From NCBI GenBank assembly GCA_964545855.1, contig CAZJHD010000005.1, positions 1 to 64,000 on the forward strand: 64,000 nucleotides of DNA, given 5' to 3'. Origin of the DNA: CAZJHD01 sp964545855. GTDB taxonomy: Bacteria > Planctomycetota > UBA1135 > JACQFD01. Both the position numbers and the translations under genes were made by a program. This document shows, one piece after another, positions 43,640 through 51,695 of this stretch (the first letter of the stretch is position 1; every line of letters starts with the position of its first letter). The notes beneath the pieces are model-generated. The model saw only the letters and a program-made list of their open reading frames with translations. It searched no databases and was not told the origin of the DNA.

Positions 43640-44143
43640 TCAGAGGGCGGGACGATGCGCGCCCCGAGGAACGAAGAGCGTGACCACGAGGAGGACCGCC
43701 GCGGCCACGAAGAGGGAATGGTGGAGGAGCATCGTGGCGGCCCGCACGGTGAGGAGCGCGACCGGGAGGAGCACGCCCGAAGCCGAAGGCGCCGCCGGGC
43801 TGTCTCGATACTCGCGGAACTCGGGTCCCGCGAAGAACGTGACGGCGCCGACGAGCACCGCGCCGAGGTAAGGGCCGAAGAGCGCGAGCCGGAGCCAGTG
43901 CCCCAGGCGCTCCGTGCGCGTCGGCGCATCGAACCACGCCCTCCAGACGGCCACCAGAGCCAGGGGGACGAGGAGCCCGAAGAGCGCGATCGCGGCCCGA
44001 AACGTCTCGTGGGGCTCCAGTCGCGACCGCAGGAGCAGTGCCGGAGCCCAGAAGACGACGGCCCCCGTGGCGAGCGCCGCGAGGGTCGTGCGCGAGGGAA
44101 GTCGCCGGCGCGGCGATCCAGGGACGGCGAGGGCGGGCTGCAA
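43640..44143 (-). CDS. Small polytopic membrane protein
   Basis: A protein of about 167 residues with four hydrophobic helices (LAALATGAVVFWAPALLL, AIALFGLLVPLALVAVW, LFGPYLGAVLVGAVTFF, LFVAAAVLLVVTLFV). I do not recognise a family. The start is uncertain: TTG 44143 gives a compact protein, whereas the ATG at 44245 would overlap the divergent lgt start. Its stop lies 61 bp before the pus10 start, on the same strand. Composition (hydrophobic segments with charged ends) supports real coding sequence. Confidence 0.5.
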   Translation of the reverse strand: MQPALAVPGSPRRRLPSRTTLAALATGAVVFWAPALLLRSRLEPHETFRAAIALFGLLVPLALVAVWRAWFDAPTRTERLGHWLRLALFGPYLGAVLVGAVTFFAGPEFREYRDSPAAPSASGVLLPVALLTVRAATMLLHHSLFVAAAVLLVVTLFVPRGAHRPAL

Positions 44144-44225
44144 GGGGCGGAGAGGAGAATGCGGAGCGCCCGGACGAGCAAGGGCGATCTTTCCTGGGGC
44201 CCTCGAAACCGTACGCTTCCGCCGA

Positions 44226-45125
44226 GTGCACCCCATCCTCTTCACGATTCCCGGGATCGGCGTCCCGATCTATTCGTTCGGGGCGATGATCGCGGTGGCG
44301 TTCTTCCTGGGGTCGCTCTACTTGGAGCGCCTGGCGAAGCGGAGCGGCGACGATCCGGAGAAGTACGCAAACCTGAGCCTCTGGCTCCTCCTCGGCGTGG
44401 TCGGAGGCGGCCGCCTCCTCTACGTGATCGTGCATCCGAGCGAGTTCACGCAAGAGAACGGGGAGGCGCTGAACGGCTTCCGCGTGATCGGCCGCGTGCT
44501 CGCCATCTGGACCGGCGGCCTCGTCTTCTATGGGGGCTTCATCGCCGCCTTCCTGATCGGGATGTGGAAGATCGGCGCCTACCGTCTCGATCGATGGCAT
44601 GCCGCCGACCTGGGGATGATCGCGGGTTTCCTCGGTCTCGGCATCGGCCGGATCGGCTGCTACCTCGTGGGAGACGATCACGGCCGGCCGTGTCCCGAGT
44701 GGCTTCCGTTCCCCTTCGCCCTCACGGTCCCCGATCCGTTGCCGGACCACTCGTACTTCGATCCGTCGCTGGTGGGACAGCGCATCTACGGAACCCAGTT
44801 CTTCATGATGCTGAACGGGTTCGGCCTCGCTGCGATCGGACGCTGGATCCTCGCTCGCCGCGCGTTCCCTGGTCAGGTGACGTTCACGATCGTCGGCATC
44901 TACGCCGTGAGCCGCGGCGTGATCGAGTACTTCCGCGGCGACGACTTCGCCCGCGGGTTCACGGACGTGGTGCTCCTCGGCCACGAGGTGCGCCTCTACA
45001 CGAGCGTGAAGATCGGCGCCGCCCTGCTCCCGCTCTCGATCGTGATGTACCTCTGGCTGCGCGCGCGGCACCGGCGATCCCGGCCGGCGGCCGCACCGGC
45101 TTCCGCGGGCGCGACGGGAGAGTGA
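44226..45125 (+). CDS. lgt: Prolipoprotein diacylglyceryl transferase
   Basis: A 299-residue inner-membrane enzyme that attaches diacylglycerol to the lipobox cysteine of lipoprotein precursors, first step of lipoprotein maturation. Visible: IPIYSFG-like VPIYSFGAM, WTGGLVFYGGFI with the family's GGL-YGG motif, and GRIGCYLVGDDHGRP with the essential arginine and asparagine/histidine region. Seven hydrophobic helices are visible. The GTG 44226 start is preceded by CCGCCGA, a weak ribosome site. It is divergent from the small membrane gene and followed by tandem hairpin repeats. Confidence 0.95.
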   Translation: MHPILFTIPGIGVPIYSFGAMIAVAFFLGSLYLERLAKRSGDDPEKYANLSLWLLLGVVGGGRLLYVIVHPSEFTQENGEALNGFRVIGRVLAIWTGGLVFYGGFIAAFLIGMWKIGAYRLDRWHAADLGMIAGFLGLGIGRIGCYLVGDDHGRPCPEWLPFPFALTVPDPLPDHSYFDPSLVGQRIYGTQFFMMLNGFGLAAIGRWILARRAFPGQVTFTIVGIYAVSRGVIEYFRGDDFARGFTDVVLLGHEVRLYTSVKIGAALLPLSIVMYLWLRARHRRSRPAAAPASAGATGE

Positions 45126-45166
45126 GCGGCGTGAAGCTCCGCGAGGCCGGAGCCTGCAACGGGTTC

Positions 45167-45310
45167 GCGAGCGGAGCCCGTCTCTGCCGAGCGAGCGGAG
45201 CTCGTCGCCTGCATGCGAGCGGAGCTCGTCGCCTGCATGCGAGCGGAGCGCCGCGCCTCCGAGCGAGCGGAGCTCGACGCTTCCTAGCGAGCAGAGCTCG
45301 ACAGCCGCTT
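45167..45310. repeat. Six tandem 24-bp repeats forming small hairpins
   Basis: Six consecutive units at 45167, 45191, 45215, 45239, 45263 and 45287 begin GCGAGCGGAGC (the last GCGAGCAGAGC). Units 2 and 3 are identical. Most contain CGAGC-GGA-GCTCG, a 5-bp hairpin. The array lies where lgt (plus) and the receiver gene (minus) converge, and the stop of the receiver gene falls within unit 5. It may act as a two-way terminator; the variable number of tandem units also makes it a likely length polymorphism. Confidence 0.9.
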
Positions 45311-45661
45311 GCGGAGCTGCACGGCGAGCCGGAAGAACTCGCCGACGTCGACGGGCAGCGAGAGGAACGCGGTGATGCCGATGCGCGTGCGCTCGGGGGC
45401 GAGCATCCTCGCGGCGCGCTCCTCGGCGACGACGACGATGTCCGCGTCGGGGACCAGCTCGCGGAGCCGCACGAGCCGCGCAACGGATCCTCCCCGATTG
45501 GGCTCGTGATCGATGAAGATCGCGTCGTAGGAGCGCCGCCGGGCGCGATCGACGTCCGGGAATCCGGCCGGCGATTCCGCGTGGACATCGGGAACGTTGC
45601 GGAGCCCCACCAGGACCGTGTCCCGGATGGCCGGATCCTCGATCAGCACGAGCGCTTCCAT
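45284..45661 (-). CDS. Degenerate response-regulator receiver domain protein
   Basis: A stand-alone 125-residue CheY-like protein. Strand 1 ends with E8-D9 in place of the usual acidic pair, the phosphoacceptor position is D51 (AIFIDHEP), but the Thr/Ser switch is Ala (VVVAEE) and the invariant lysine is leucine (SLPVD, normally KP). So phosphorylation-driven switching is doubtful. No output domain follows and no histidine kinase is nearby. The stop lies in the tandem repeat array, so its C-terminus has been made from repeat sequence. ATG 45661 is chosen. Confidence 0.72.
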   Translation of the reverse strand: MEALVLIEDPAIRDTVLVGLRNVPDVHAESPAGFPDVDRARRRSYDAIFIDHEPNRGGSVARLVRLRELVPDADIVVVAEERAARMLAPERTRIGITAFLSLPVDVGEFFRLAVQLRKRLSSSAR

Positions 45662-45711
45662 TCTCGGTCTTCTCCCCTTCCTCCATCGGCCGTCGCCGGT
45701 CCCCGCCTGAA

Positions 45712-46668
45712 GTGAAGCTCCTCGGAGGCATCGACGAGGCCGGCTACGGACCACTGCTCGGCCCGCTCACCCTCGGCTACGCGCTCTTCGCGTGCCCCGA
45801 GGGCCCCGACGGGCTCCGGCGCACTCTGCGACGCGCGTGTTCCGGCGAGCCGCGCGCGGGGGATCGGCGCGTCGCCGTGTGCGACAGCAAGGTGCTCCAT
45901 CGGGGACCCCGGAAGCTCGCGCGACTCGAGCGGACGGCGCTCGCCTTCCTCGCGGCGGCGCGCGGCGGGTCGCCGCCGCGAACGGTGGGCGACGTGCTCC
46001 TCACCGGCGTCACGCGACCGGAGGCGCTCGCCGAGCATCCCTGGTACCGCGACCTCGATGTACCGTTGCCGCGCGCCGCATCGCGTGCCGAGGTGGACGA
46101 CGCCGCCGGCGCCATCGCGAGCGAGCTCGCGCGGACGGGCGTGCGCATCCTCGAACTCGGAACGCGCGTCGTGCCGGAGCGCGAGCTCAATCGCGCCTTC
46201 GAGGAGCGCGGGAACAAGAGCCTCGTGCTCTTCGAGGCGCTGATCCCGATCCTCGCCGCGCTTCGAAACCATGCGGGCGGACGGCCGGTCGTCGTGTGCG
46301 ACAAGCACGGGAGCCGTGGCTCCTACGCGCCGCTGCTCGCCCGCGCCTTGGACGGCGGATGGGTCACGGTGGCGGCCGAGTCGCGAAGGGAGTCCCTCTA
46401 TCGCGTTCGGCTGCCCGAGGGCGCACTGCGGTTCGCCTTCGTCCGCGGCGGCGAGAGTCGGTCCTTCGCGTGCGCGCTCGCGTCCTGTCTCGCGAAGTAC
46501 GCCCGTGAGCTCGCCATGGAGCGGTGGAACGGATTCTTCGCGCGGATCGCGCCGGGCGTGCGCCCGACGGCGGGCTACGTGTCGGACGCGCGGCGCTTCC
46601 TGCGCGAAGCCGGACCGGCGCTCGCCGGCGCCGACCTCGACCCGGCGTCCTTCGTGCGCTCCCGCTGA
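45712..46668 (+). CDS. rnhB: RNase HII-like protein
   Basis: A 318-residue protein with RNase HII-like motifs: GIDEAGYGPLLGPL with the catalytic Asp-Glu pair (family: GVDEVGRGPLAGPV), CDSKVL with the next acidic residue, and VVCDKHGSRGSY with the third. It is about 100 residues longer than normal RnhB and its sequence between motifs diverges. It should hydrolyse RNA in RNA/DNA hybrids if active. The start is GTG 45712. Its 3' end overlaps the convergent thrC gene by 94 bp. The function is a family inference; a divergent relative is possible. Confidence 0.7.
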   Translation: MKLLGGIDEAGYGPLLGPLTLGYALFACPEGPDGLRRTLRRACSGEPRAGDRRVAVCDSKVLHRGPRKLARLERTALAFLAAARGGSPPRTVGDVLLTGVTRPEALAEHPWYRDLDVPLPRAASRAEVDDAAGAIASELARTGVRILELGTRVVPERELNRAFEERGNKSLVLFEALIPILAALRNHAGGRPVVVCDKHGSRGSYAPLLARALDGGWVTVAAESRRESLYRVRLPEGALRFAFVRGGESRSFACALASCLAKYARELAMERWNGFFARIAPGVRPTAGYVSDARRFLREAGPALAGADLDPASFVRSR

Positions 46669-47861
46669 GCCTCCGCGCGCTCGATCGAGCGGCGCGTCGC
46701 TTCGGGATACTTGAGCCCGGACCCGGTGTCGAAGACGACGACGCGATCGTCGGGCCGGATCCAGCCCTGCGCGGCGAGACGGCGCATCGCGACGGCTGCC
46801 GCCGCGCCCTCGGGCGAGAAGAAGACGCCCGTATCGCGCGACGCCGCCGCGATCTCGTCCACGAGGTCGTCGTCGGAGACGGCGATCGCCGTCCCTCCGC
46901 TCTCGCGCACGGCCCGGAGGATCAGGAAGTCGCCGATCGCCGACGGCACGCGCAGGCCGCTCGCGACCGTGTGTGCGTCGGGGAACGGGGCCGCGTGCTC
47001 CGCGCCCTCCTCGAAGGCCCGGACCAGCGGCGCACAGCCCGTCGACTGCACCACGACGAGCCGAGGCACGGTTCCGGGTGCGAGCCCGAGCGCCTCCATC
47101 TCGGCGAGAGCCTTCGCCATCCCCACGATCCCCGTGCCGCCGCCGGCCGGATAGACGATCACCTCGGGGAGGTCGAACTGGAGCTGCTCCAGGAGTTCGT
47201 AGAGCATCGTCTTCTTCCCTTCGACGCGGTAGGGCTCGCGGAGCGTCGAGACGTCCATGGCGTCGTCCACTCCGTCGAAGCGCTCGCGCAGGAAGCGCGC
47301 GCAGTCGCCGATCAAACCGTCGACCAGGTGCACGTCGGCGCCGAGGGCACGGCACTCGAGGACGTTCGGCTCCGGCGTGTCGCGCGGCAACGCGATGGTG
47401 ACGGCGATCCCGGCGCGCGCGCCGTAGGCGGCGAGCGCCCCGGCGGCGTTCCCCGCCGACGGGACCCAAGCCCGGCGGATCCCGAGGCGCACCATCGCCG
47501 AGACGGCGGCCGACATGCCGCGCGCCTTGAAGCTCCCCGTGGGATTGCGTCCCTCCTCCTTCACGAACACGCGCCGGAGGCCGGCGCGCGCACCGAGACG
47601 CGGCGCGTCGAGCAGCGGCGTTCCGCCCTCTCCGAGGGAGACGATCTCGGCGTCGCGGATGACGGGGAGCACTTCGCGCCATCGCCAGAGATCGGAGCGG
47701 CGCTCCGAGAGGCGCTCTCGCCGCAGCGTCGTCCGTGCTCGCTCCAGGTCGTAGCGCACGAGGAACGGCTTCCCGCATCGCACGCAGACGGTCGCCTTCG
47801 CGAAGGCGTCGGCCGTCGCGGCGCAACGCGAGCACTCGAGGTGGGACAGGAGCGGCTTCAC
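46575..47861 (-). CDS. thrC: Threonine synthase (PLP)
   Basis: A 428-residue PLP enzyme of the tryptophan-synthase-beta family. An N-terminal zinc ribbon (CSRC and CVRC, residues 10-29), then EGGTPLLDAPRLG, the PLP lysine in GRNPTGSFKARG, the phosphate-binding loop GGGTGIVGM and SGLRVPSAIGDF. It converts O-phosphohomoserine to threonine. The GTG start overlaps the stop of a binding-protein gene (GTGA), so it is coupled to an unusual partner. The last 30 residues are basic and overlap the rnhB 3' end on the other strand; the family normally ends near YPEATRR. Confidence 0.85.
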   Translation of the reverse strand: MKPLLSHLECSRCAATADAFAKATVCVRCGKPFLVRYDLERARTTLRRERLSERRSDLWRWREVLPVIRDAEIVSLGEGGTPLLDAPRLGARAGLRRVFVKEEGRNPTGSFKARGMSAAVSAMVRLGIRRAWVPSAGNAAGALAAYGARAGIAVTIALPRDTPEPNVLECRALGADVHLVDGLIGDCARFLRERFDGVDDAMDVSTLREPYRVEGKKTMLYELLEQLQFDLPEVIVYPAGGGTGIVGMAKALAEMEALGLAPGTVPRLVVVQSTGCAPLVRAFEEGAEHAAPFPDAHTVASGLRVPSAIGDFLILRAVRESGGTAIAVSDDDLVDEIAAASRDTGVFFSPEGAAAAVAMRRLAAQGWIRPDDRVVVFDTGSGLKYPEATRRSIERAEAQRERTKDAGSRSAPASAGPASRRKRRASDT

Positions 47862-49108
47862 GGGGCCGGAGGTGGCGCGCTCCCGCCGCTCTCCGGCTCG
47901 CTCGTGCGCCAGCGCTCGCGACGGAGGAGGAGGAGGAGCACGACGCCGATGCCGAGCGTTCCGACGACGTCGATGATCGTCGACCAGCCGTCGCCCGACT
48001 CGTCGACGGTGGGGGCATGGGAGGCGCCGACGCGAAACCTTCGATTCCACTCTCCGAGCCATTCGGGCATCCGCTCCGACGCGATCTCACGGTCGATGAG
48101 ACGCGTCCGAGCGGAGGCCTCCTTCATCCACGCCGGGAATGCAGCGGGGTCGATTCGATCGATCGGAAGCGGGATCCGGCCGGCCTGCACGTAGGACGCG
48201 AGCCACTCGTCGCGCCCCACGTAGTCGACGAACGCCGCGGCGGCGGACGCGTCGGGGGCGTCGGCCGTGGCTGCGATGCACTCGAGGTAGGCCGGCGCGT
48301 TCGAGACGACGGTGAAGTCGATGGCGACCCCTTCGGCGTCACGCATGCGCACGATGTCCGAGGCCGTCCAGACCGTGAGGTCGCCGGAGCCGGGCGCTCC
48401 CGCCGACGACGCGACGCGCTCGAGGAGCTGCCGCGAGTCGACGAGGTAGTCGTCGGCGCGGTTGCCATCGAGGATCGCGAGCCAATCGAACGCGCGCGAC
48501 ACGCCGCCCTCCTCGCCGGCGCGCGCCGCGACGATCCCCGCGAGGAAGAGCTTCATGGCGGGAGAATCCGTCGGGAGGCGCAGGAGGAGCCGCCCGCGGT
48601 AGGCCGGACCGGCGAGATCCTCGATGCGCGAGGGAACTCCCGATGCGCTCCGCCGATGGGCGACGACGAAGGGCTCGAGGAACTGCCCGTGCCAGTACCC
48701 CTCGCGGTCCTTCTGGGCGATGGAGAGGCTCCGAGTCCATGCCGGATCGGTGCGGGCGAGGAGGCCCTCCGCCGCGGCTTGCGCATGGAGCAAGCCATCG
48801 CCACCCCACCAGACCGACGCACCCCCGAGACTCGGAGCCCCCCGCAGCCGCGCGTCGTGCGCGCCGCGGAGGCGCTCGAGGACGAGCCCCGGCTCGAGGG
48901 TCACGATCTCGAGCCGCAGGCGCGGAAACGCGGCCGAGAATCCCCGCGCCACCGGCTCCGACAGCGCCGGGGAATGGGACGTGAGCACGACGAGGGGCGC
49001 TCCCGCAGGCCCAGCGCCGGAGTCTTGGCTCGCGAATCCGGCTCCGGAGAGCGCCGCGAGAGGGAGGGAGCAGAGGAGTCGGAGCACCGGAGCGGCCGAT
49101 TGGATCAT
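47858..49108 (-). CDS. Membrane-anchored extracellular solute-binding protein
   Basis: A 416-residue protein resembling iron/phosphonate-type periplasmic binding proteins: signal peptide (LRLLCSLPLAALSGAGFAS), VVLTSHSPALSEPVARGF, WWGGDGLLHAQAAAEG, VAHRRSASGVPSRIEDL, and LPTDSPAMKLFLAG. It differs in having a C-terminal membrane helix (TLGIGVVLLLLLRRERW) so it is anchored at the end as well as at the signal. There are no ABC permease or ATPase genes nearby. Its stop overlaps the threonine synthase start. The role is unclear; it may be a sensor or accessory protein instead of a transport component. Confidence 0.7.
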   Translation of the reverse strand: MIQSAAPVLRLLCSLPLAALSGAGFASQDSGAGPAGAPLVVLTSHSPALSEPVARGFSAAFPRLRLEIVTLEPGLVLERLRGAHDARLRGAPSLGGASVWWGGDGLLHAQAAAEGLLARTDPAWTRSLSIAQKDREGYWHGQFLEPFVVAHRRSASGVPSRIEDLAGPAYRGRLLLRLPTDSPAMKLFLAGIVAARAGEEGGVSRAFDWLAILDGNRADDYLVDSRQLLERVASSAGAPGSGDLTVWTASDIVRMRDAEGVAIDFTVVSNAPAYLECIAATADAPDASAAAAFVDYVGRDEWLASYVQAGRIPLPIDRIDPAAFPAWMKEASARTRLIDREIASERMPEWLGEWNRRFRVGASHAPTVDESGDGWSTIIDVVGTLGIGVVLLLLLRRERWRTSEPESGGSAPPPAP

Positions 49109-49206
49109 GGGCACCGCCACCGTGCGAGCGTCGCGTCCCCCACCGCCTCGGGCAGGCACGCGCGGACGTGCGGTAGACTTCCGGGCTACTCCTCGACGAC
49201 TCCGAA

Positions 49207-50535
49207 TTGAGAACTGCGATCCTCGGCGGCGGCATTTCGGGCCTGACCCTCGCGCGCAAGCTGCGCGAGGCCGGTCTCGACTGCGTCGTCTTCGAGGCGG
49301 CTCCGAAGATCGGCGGGCTCTGCGCGAGCGAGTCCGTCGATGGCTGGACCTACGACGTCGCCGGCGGGCACATCCTCTATTCGAAGGAGAAGCGCGTCCT
49401 CGACTGGATGATCGGCCAGGTGGAGAGCGGCTGCGACCGCCGCGACCGCTCCACGAAGATTCGCGTGGGCGACCGCTGGGTGCACTACCCCTTCGAGAAC
49501 GGCATCGGAGACCTGGCGAAGGAACAGACCTTCGACTGCCTCATGGGCTACCTCGAGGCCGCCTGGCGCCGTCGCAGCGGCGGCCCGGCGCCGACGAACT
49601 TCGCCGACTGGATCTCCTACCGGTTCGGCGAAGGGATCGAGCGGATCTTCATGCGTCCCTACAACGAGAAGATCTGGAAGCACCCGCTGGAGCGCATGTC
49701 GACCGAGTGGGTCGAAGGACGTGTGCCCGATGCGCCCGTCGAGGACATCGTGCGCGCGGCGATCGGCCTGCGCACCGAGGGATACAAGCACCAGGCGATC
49801 TTCTACTACCCGAAGGAAGGCGGGTTCCAGGCGATCACCGACGGCGTCGGGAAGCCCGTTCTCGACTGCGTCCGGCTGCGAACTCCGGCGACGGAGGTGC
49901 GGAGGATCGGCTCGCGCTTCCGCGTGAACGGCGAAGACTTCGACCGCGTCGTCAGCACGATCCCGCTCCCGGAGCTCGTGAAGATCGTGCCGGAGATCGA
50001 CAAGTCGACGGCGGAAGCATGCGCCGCGCTCCGGTACACGTCGCTCACGACCGTCGCCGTCGGGCTCTCGCACGACGACGTGCCCGCCTACTCGTGGATC
50101 TACCTCCCGCATCCGGAGCAGGGGCCGACCAATCGAGTCACGTACCTCACGAACTATTCGCGCTCCCTCGCTCCGCCCGGACGCGCCCTGCTCCTTGCGG
50201 AGGTCACGTGCGCCGGCGAGCCGCGCCGCGACCCGGCGTTCGTCGCCGAAGTGCTGGCGGGACTCGAGCACGCGGGGCTGATCTCGCGTTCCGACGTGAT
50301 CTTCCAGCACGCCTCCACGGTCCGGTACGCCTACGTCGTCTTCGACCTGGGCTACCGGCAGCGGATCGACGCGGCGATCGCCGGCGTCACCGCTTTCGGG
50401 ATCGAGCCCCTCGGACGATTCGGCCGATTCGAATACGTGAACTCCGACCACTGCGTCGCCCGGGCCTTCGACCTCGGCGACACCATGATCGAGCAGTCCC
50501 GGTCGGGCGATCCGTCGCTCCGGCTCCGTTCCTGA
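49207..50535 (+). CDS. FAD-dependent oxidoreductase, amine-oxidase/UDP-galactopyranose-mutase-like
   Basis: A 442-residue flavoprotein. The Rossmann motif GGGISGLTLARKLREAG sits at the N-terminus, followed by GGLCASESVDGWTYDVAGGHILY and HYPFENGIGDL, features found in UDP-galactopyranose mutases and related sugar-associated oxidoreductases. The C-terminal region has FGIEPLGRFGRFEYVNSDHC. TTG 49207 is the start. The next gene, 28 bp on, is a glycosyltransferase, so involvement in surface polysaccharide synthesis is likely. The exact reaction cannot be read; protoporphyrinogen-oxidase-like is an alternative. Confidence 0.75.
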   Translation: MRTAILGGGISGLTLARKLREAGLDCVVFEAAPKIGGLCASESVDGWTYDVAGGHILYSKEKRVLDWMIGQVESGCDRRDRSTKIRVGDRWVHYPFENGIGDLAKEQTFDCLMGYLEAAWRRRSGGPAPTNFADWISYRFGEGIERIFMRPYNEKIWKHPLERMSTEWVEGRVPDAPVEDIVRAAIGLRTEGYKHQAIFYYPKEGGFQAITDGVGKPVLDCVRLRTPATEVRRIGSRFRVNGEDFDRVVSTIPLPELVKIVPEIDKSTAEACAALRYTSLTTVAVGLSHDDVPAYSWIYLPHPEQGPTNRVTYLTNYSRSLAPPGRALLLAEVTCAGEPRRDPAFVAEVLAGLEHAGLISRSDVIFQHASTVRYAYVVFDLGYRQRIDAAIAGVTAFGIEPLGRFGRFEYVNSDHCVARAFDLGDTMIEQSRSGDPSLRLRS

Positions 50536-50563
50536 TCGCCGCCCGTCGCCCGGCGATTCGCGC

Positions 50564-51529
50564 GTGCGTGCATCGATCGTCATCCCGACTCTCAACGGCG
50601 GCGCCCAGTACGTCGAGGTGCTGGATCGGCTCCGGGAGCAGGAATACCGGCCCCGCCCGGAGATCGTGATCGTCGACTCGGGATCGACGGACGGGAGCCT
50701 CGAGGTCTCGCGCCGAGCCGGCGCGAAGGTGATCTCCATCGACAAGCGCACCTTCAACCACGGCCGTGCGCGCAATCTGGGCATCGGTGCCGCATCCGGC
50801 GACGTCTGCGCGCTGCTCACGCAGGACTCTCTCCCGGCCGACCGAAGCTGGGTGGAGAAGATGGTCCGCAACTACGCCGATCCCCGGGTCGGCGGCGTGT
50901 ACACGCGGCAGTTCCCACGCGCCGAATGCGATCCCGTGATGAAGCACCAGCTCCTCAGCTGGGCAGCATGCCGTCCCGTGCGGACGGTTCAGGAGCCCTT
51001 CGCGCCCGGCGAGTGGGAGACCACGCCACCGATCCAGCGACTGCAGCGGTGCACCTTCGACAACGTGGCGTCGAGCGTCCGCCGGAGGACGTGGGAGGAG
51101 ATCCCTTTCCCGGAGCGACGGTTCGGAGAGGACGTCGCGTGGGGGCGATCCGTCCTCCTCGGCGGCTGGGCGATCGTCTACGAACCGGAGGCCCCGGTGA
51201 TCCACAGCCACGAGTTCCGCATGTGGTACCAGACGAAGCGGATCTACCTGGACCACTGCAACCTGAACGAGCTGTTCGGGATCCAGACGATCGCGACGAA
51301 GCGCTTCCTGATGGAGTGCTTCCGCAATCGATTCCGCGAGTACCGCACGATGCTGCGGAGCATTCCCGGGCTGACCCTGCGTGATCGCGCGCGATGGACC
51401 CTCGTGTCCCTGCCCTATGCGTTCCTGGAGAACGCGGCGCAGTACTTCGGCGCGCGCGCGAATCGGAAGCTCGTCGAGGGCAGCCGTTTCTACCGGTACC
51501 TCGACGGCAAGCTCCGGCGCGGCGTCTGA
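50564..51529 (+). CDS. Family 2 glycosyltransferase
   Basis: A 321-residue inverting GT-A glycosyltransferase: VIPTLNGGAQYVEVLDRL, EIVIVDSGSTDGSLEV (nucleotide binding), ARNLGIGAASGD, the TQD of LLTQDSLP as the DxD equivalent, and FGEDVAWG with the catalytic acid. Resembles rhamnosyltransferases. The C-terminal 90 residues are helical and basic, perhaps membrane-associated. GTG 50564. It follows the FAD enzyme closely and probably shares its transcript, pointing to polysaccharide or glycolipid assembly. Confidence 0.86.
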   Translation: MRASIVIPTLNGGAQYVEVLDRLREQEYRPRPEIVIVDSGSTDGSLEVSRRAGAKVISIDKRTFNHGRARNLGIGAASGDVCALLTQDSLPADRSWVEKMVRNYADPRVGGVYTRQFPRAECDPVMKHQLLSWAACRPVRTVQEPFAPGEWETTPPIQRLQRCTFDNVASSVRRRTWEEIPFPERRFGEDVAWGRSVLLGGWAIVYEPEAPVIHSHEFRMWYQTKRIYLDHCNLNELFGIQTIATKRFLMECFRNRFREYRTMLRSIPGLTLRDRARWTLVSLPYAFLENAAQYFGARANRKLVEGSRFYRYLDGKLRRGV

Positions 51530-51695
51530 TCGCTCGCCAGAGAGAGAGTGGTCTCGCGTCGAAGCGCCGCCACCGAAGCGAGGGGGGTCCGCGGCGTCGG
51601 GCTGCGCTCCGCAGATGCCGCCCCCTGGATCCGCGGCGGGCGTTGGTAGACTCCCGCGCGCTGGATCGGCCCGATGCCCGAGGGAGGCATTCGCA

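Noticed and set aside
45167..45310. CRISPR array
   Set aside because: Repeats are contiguous 24-bp units without unique spacers and no cas genes are near.
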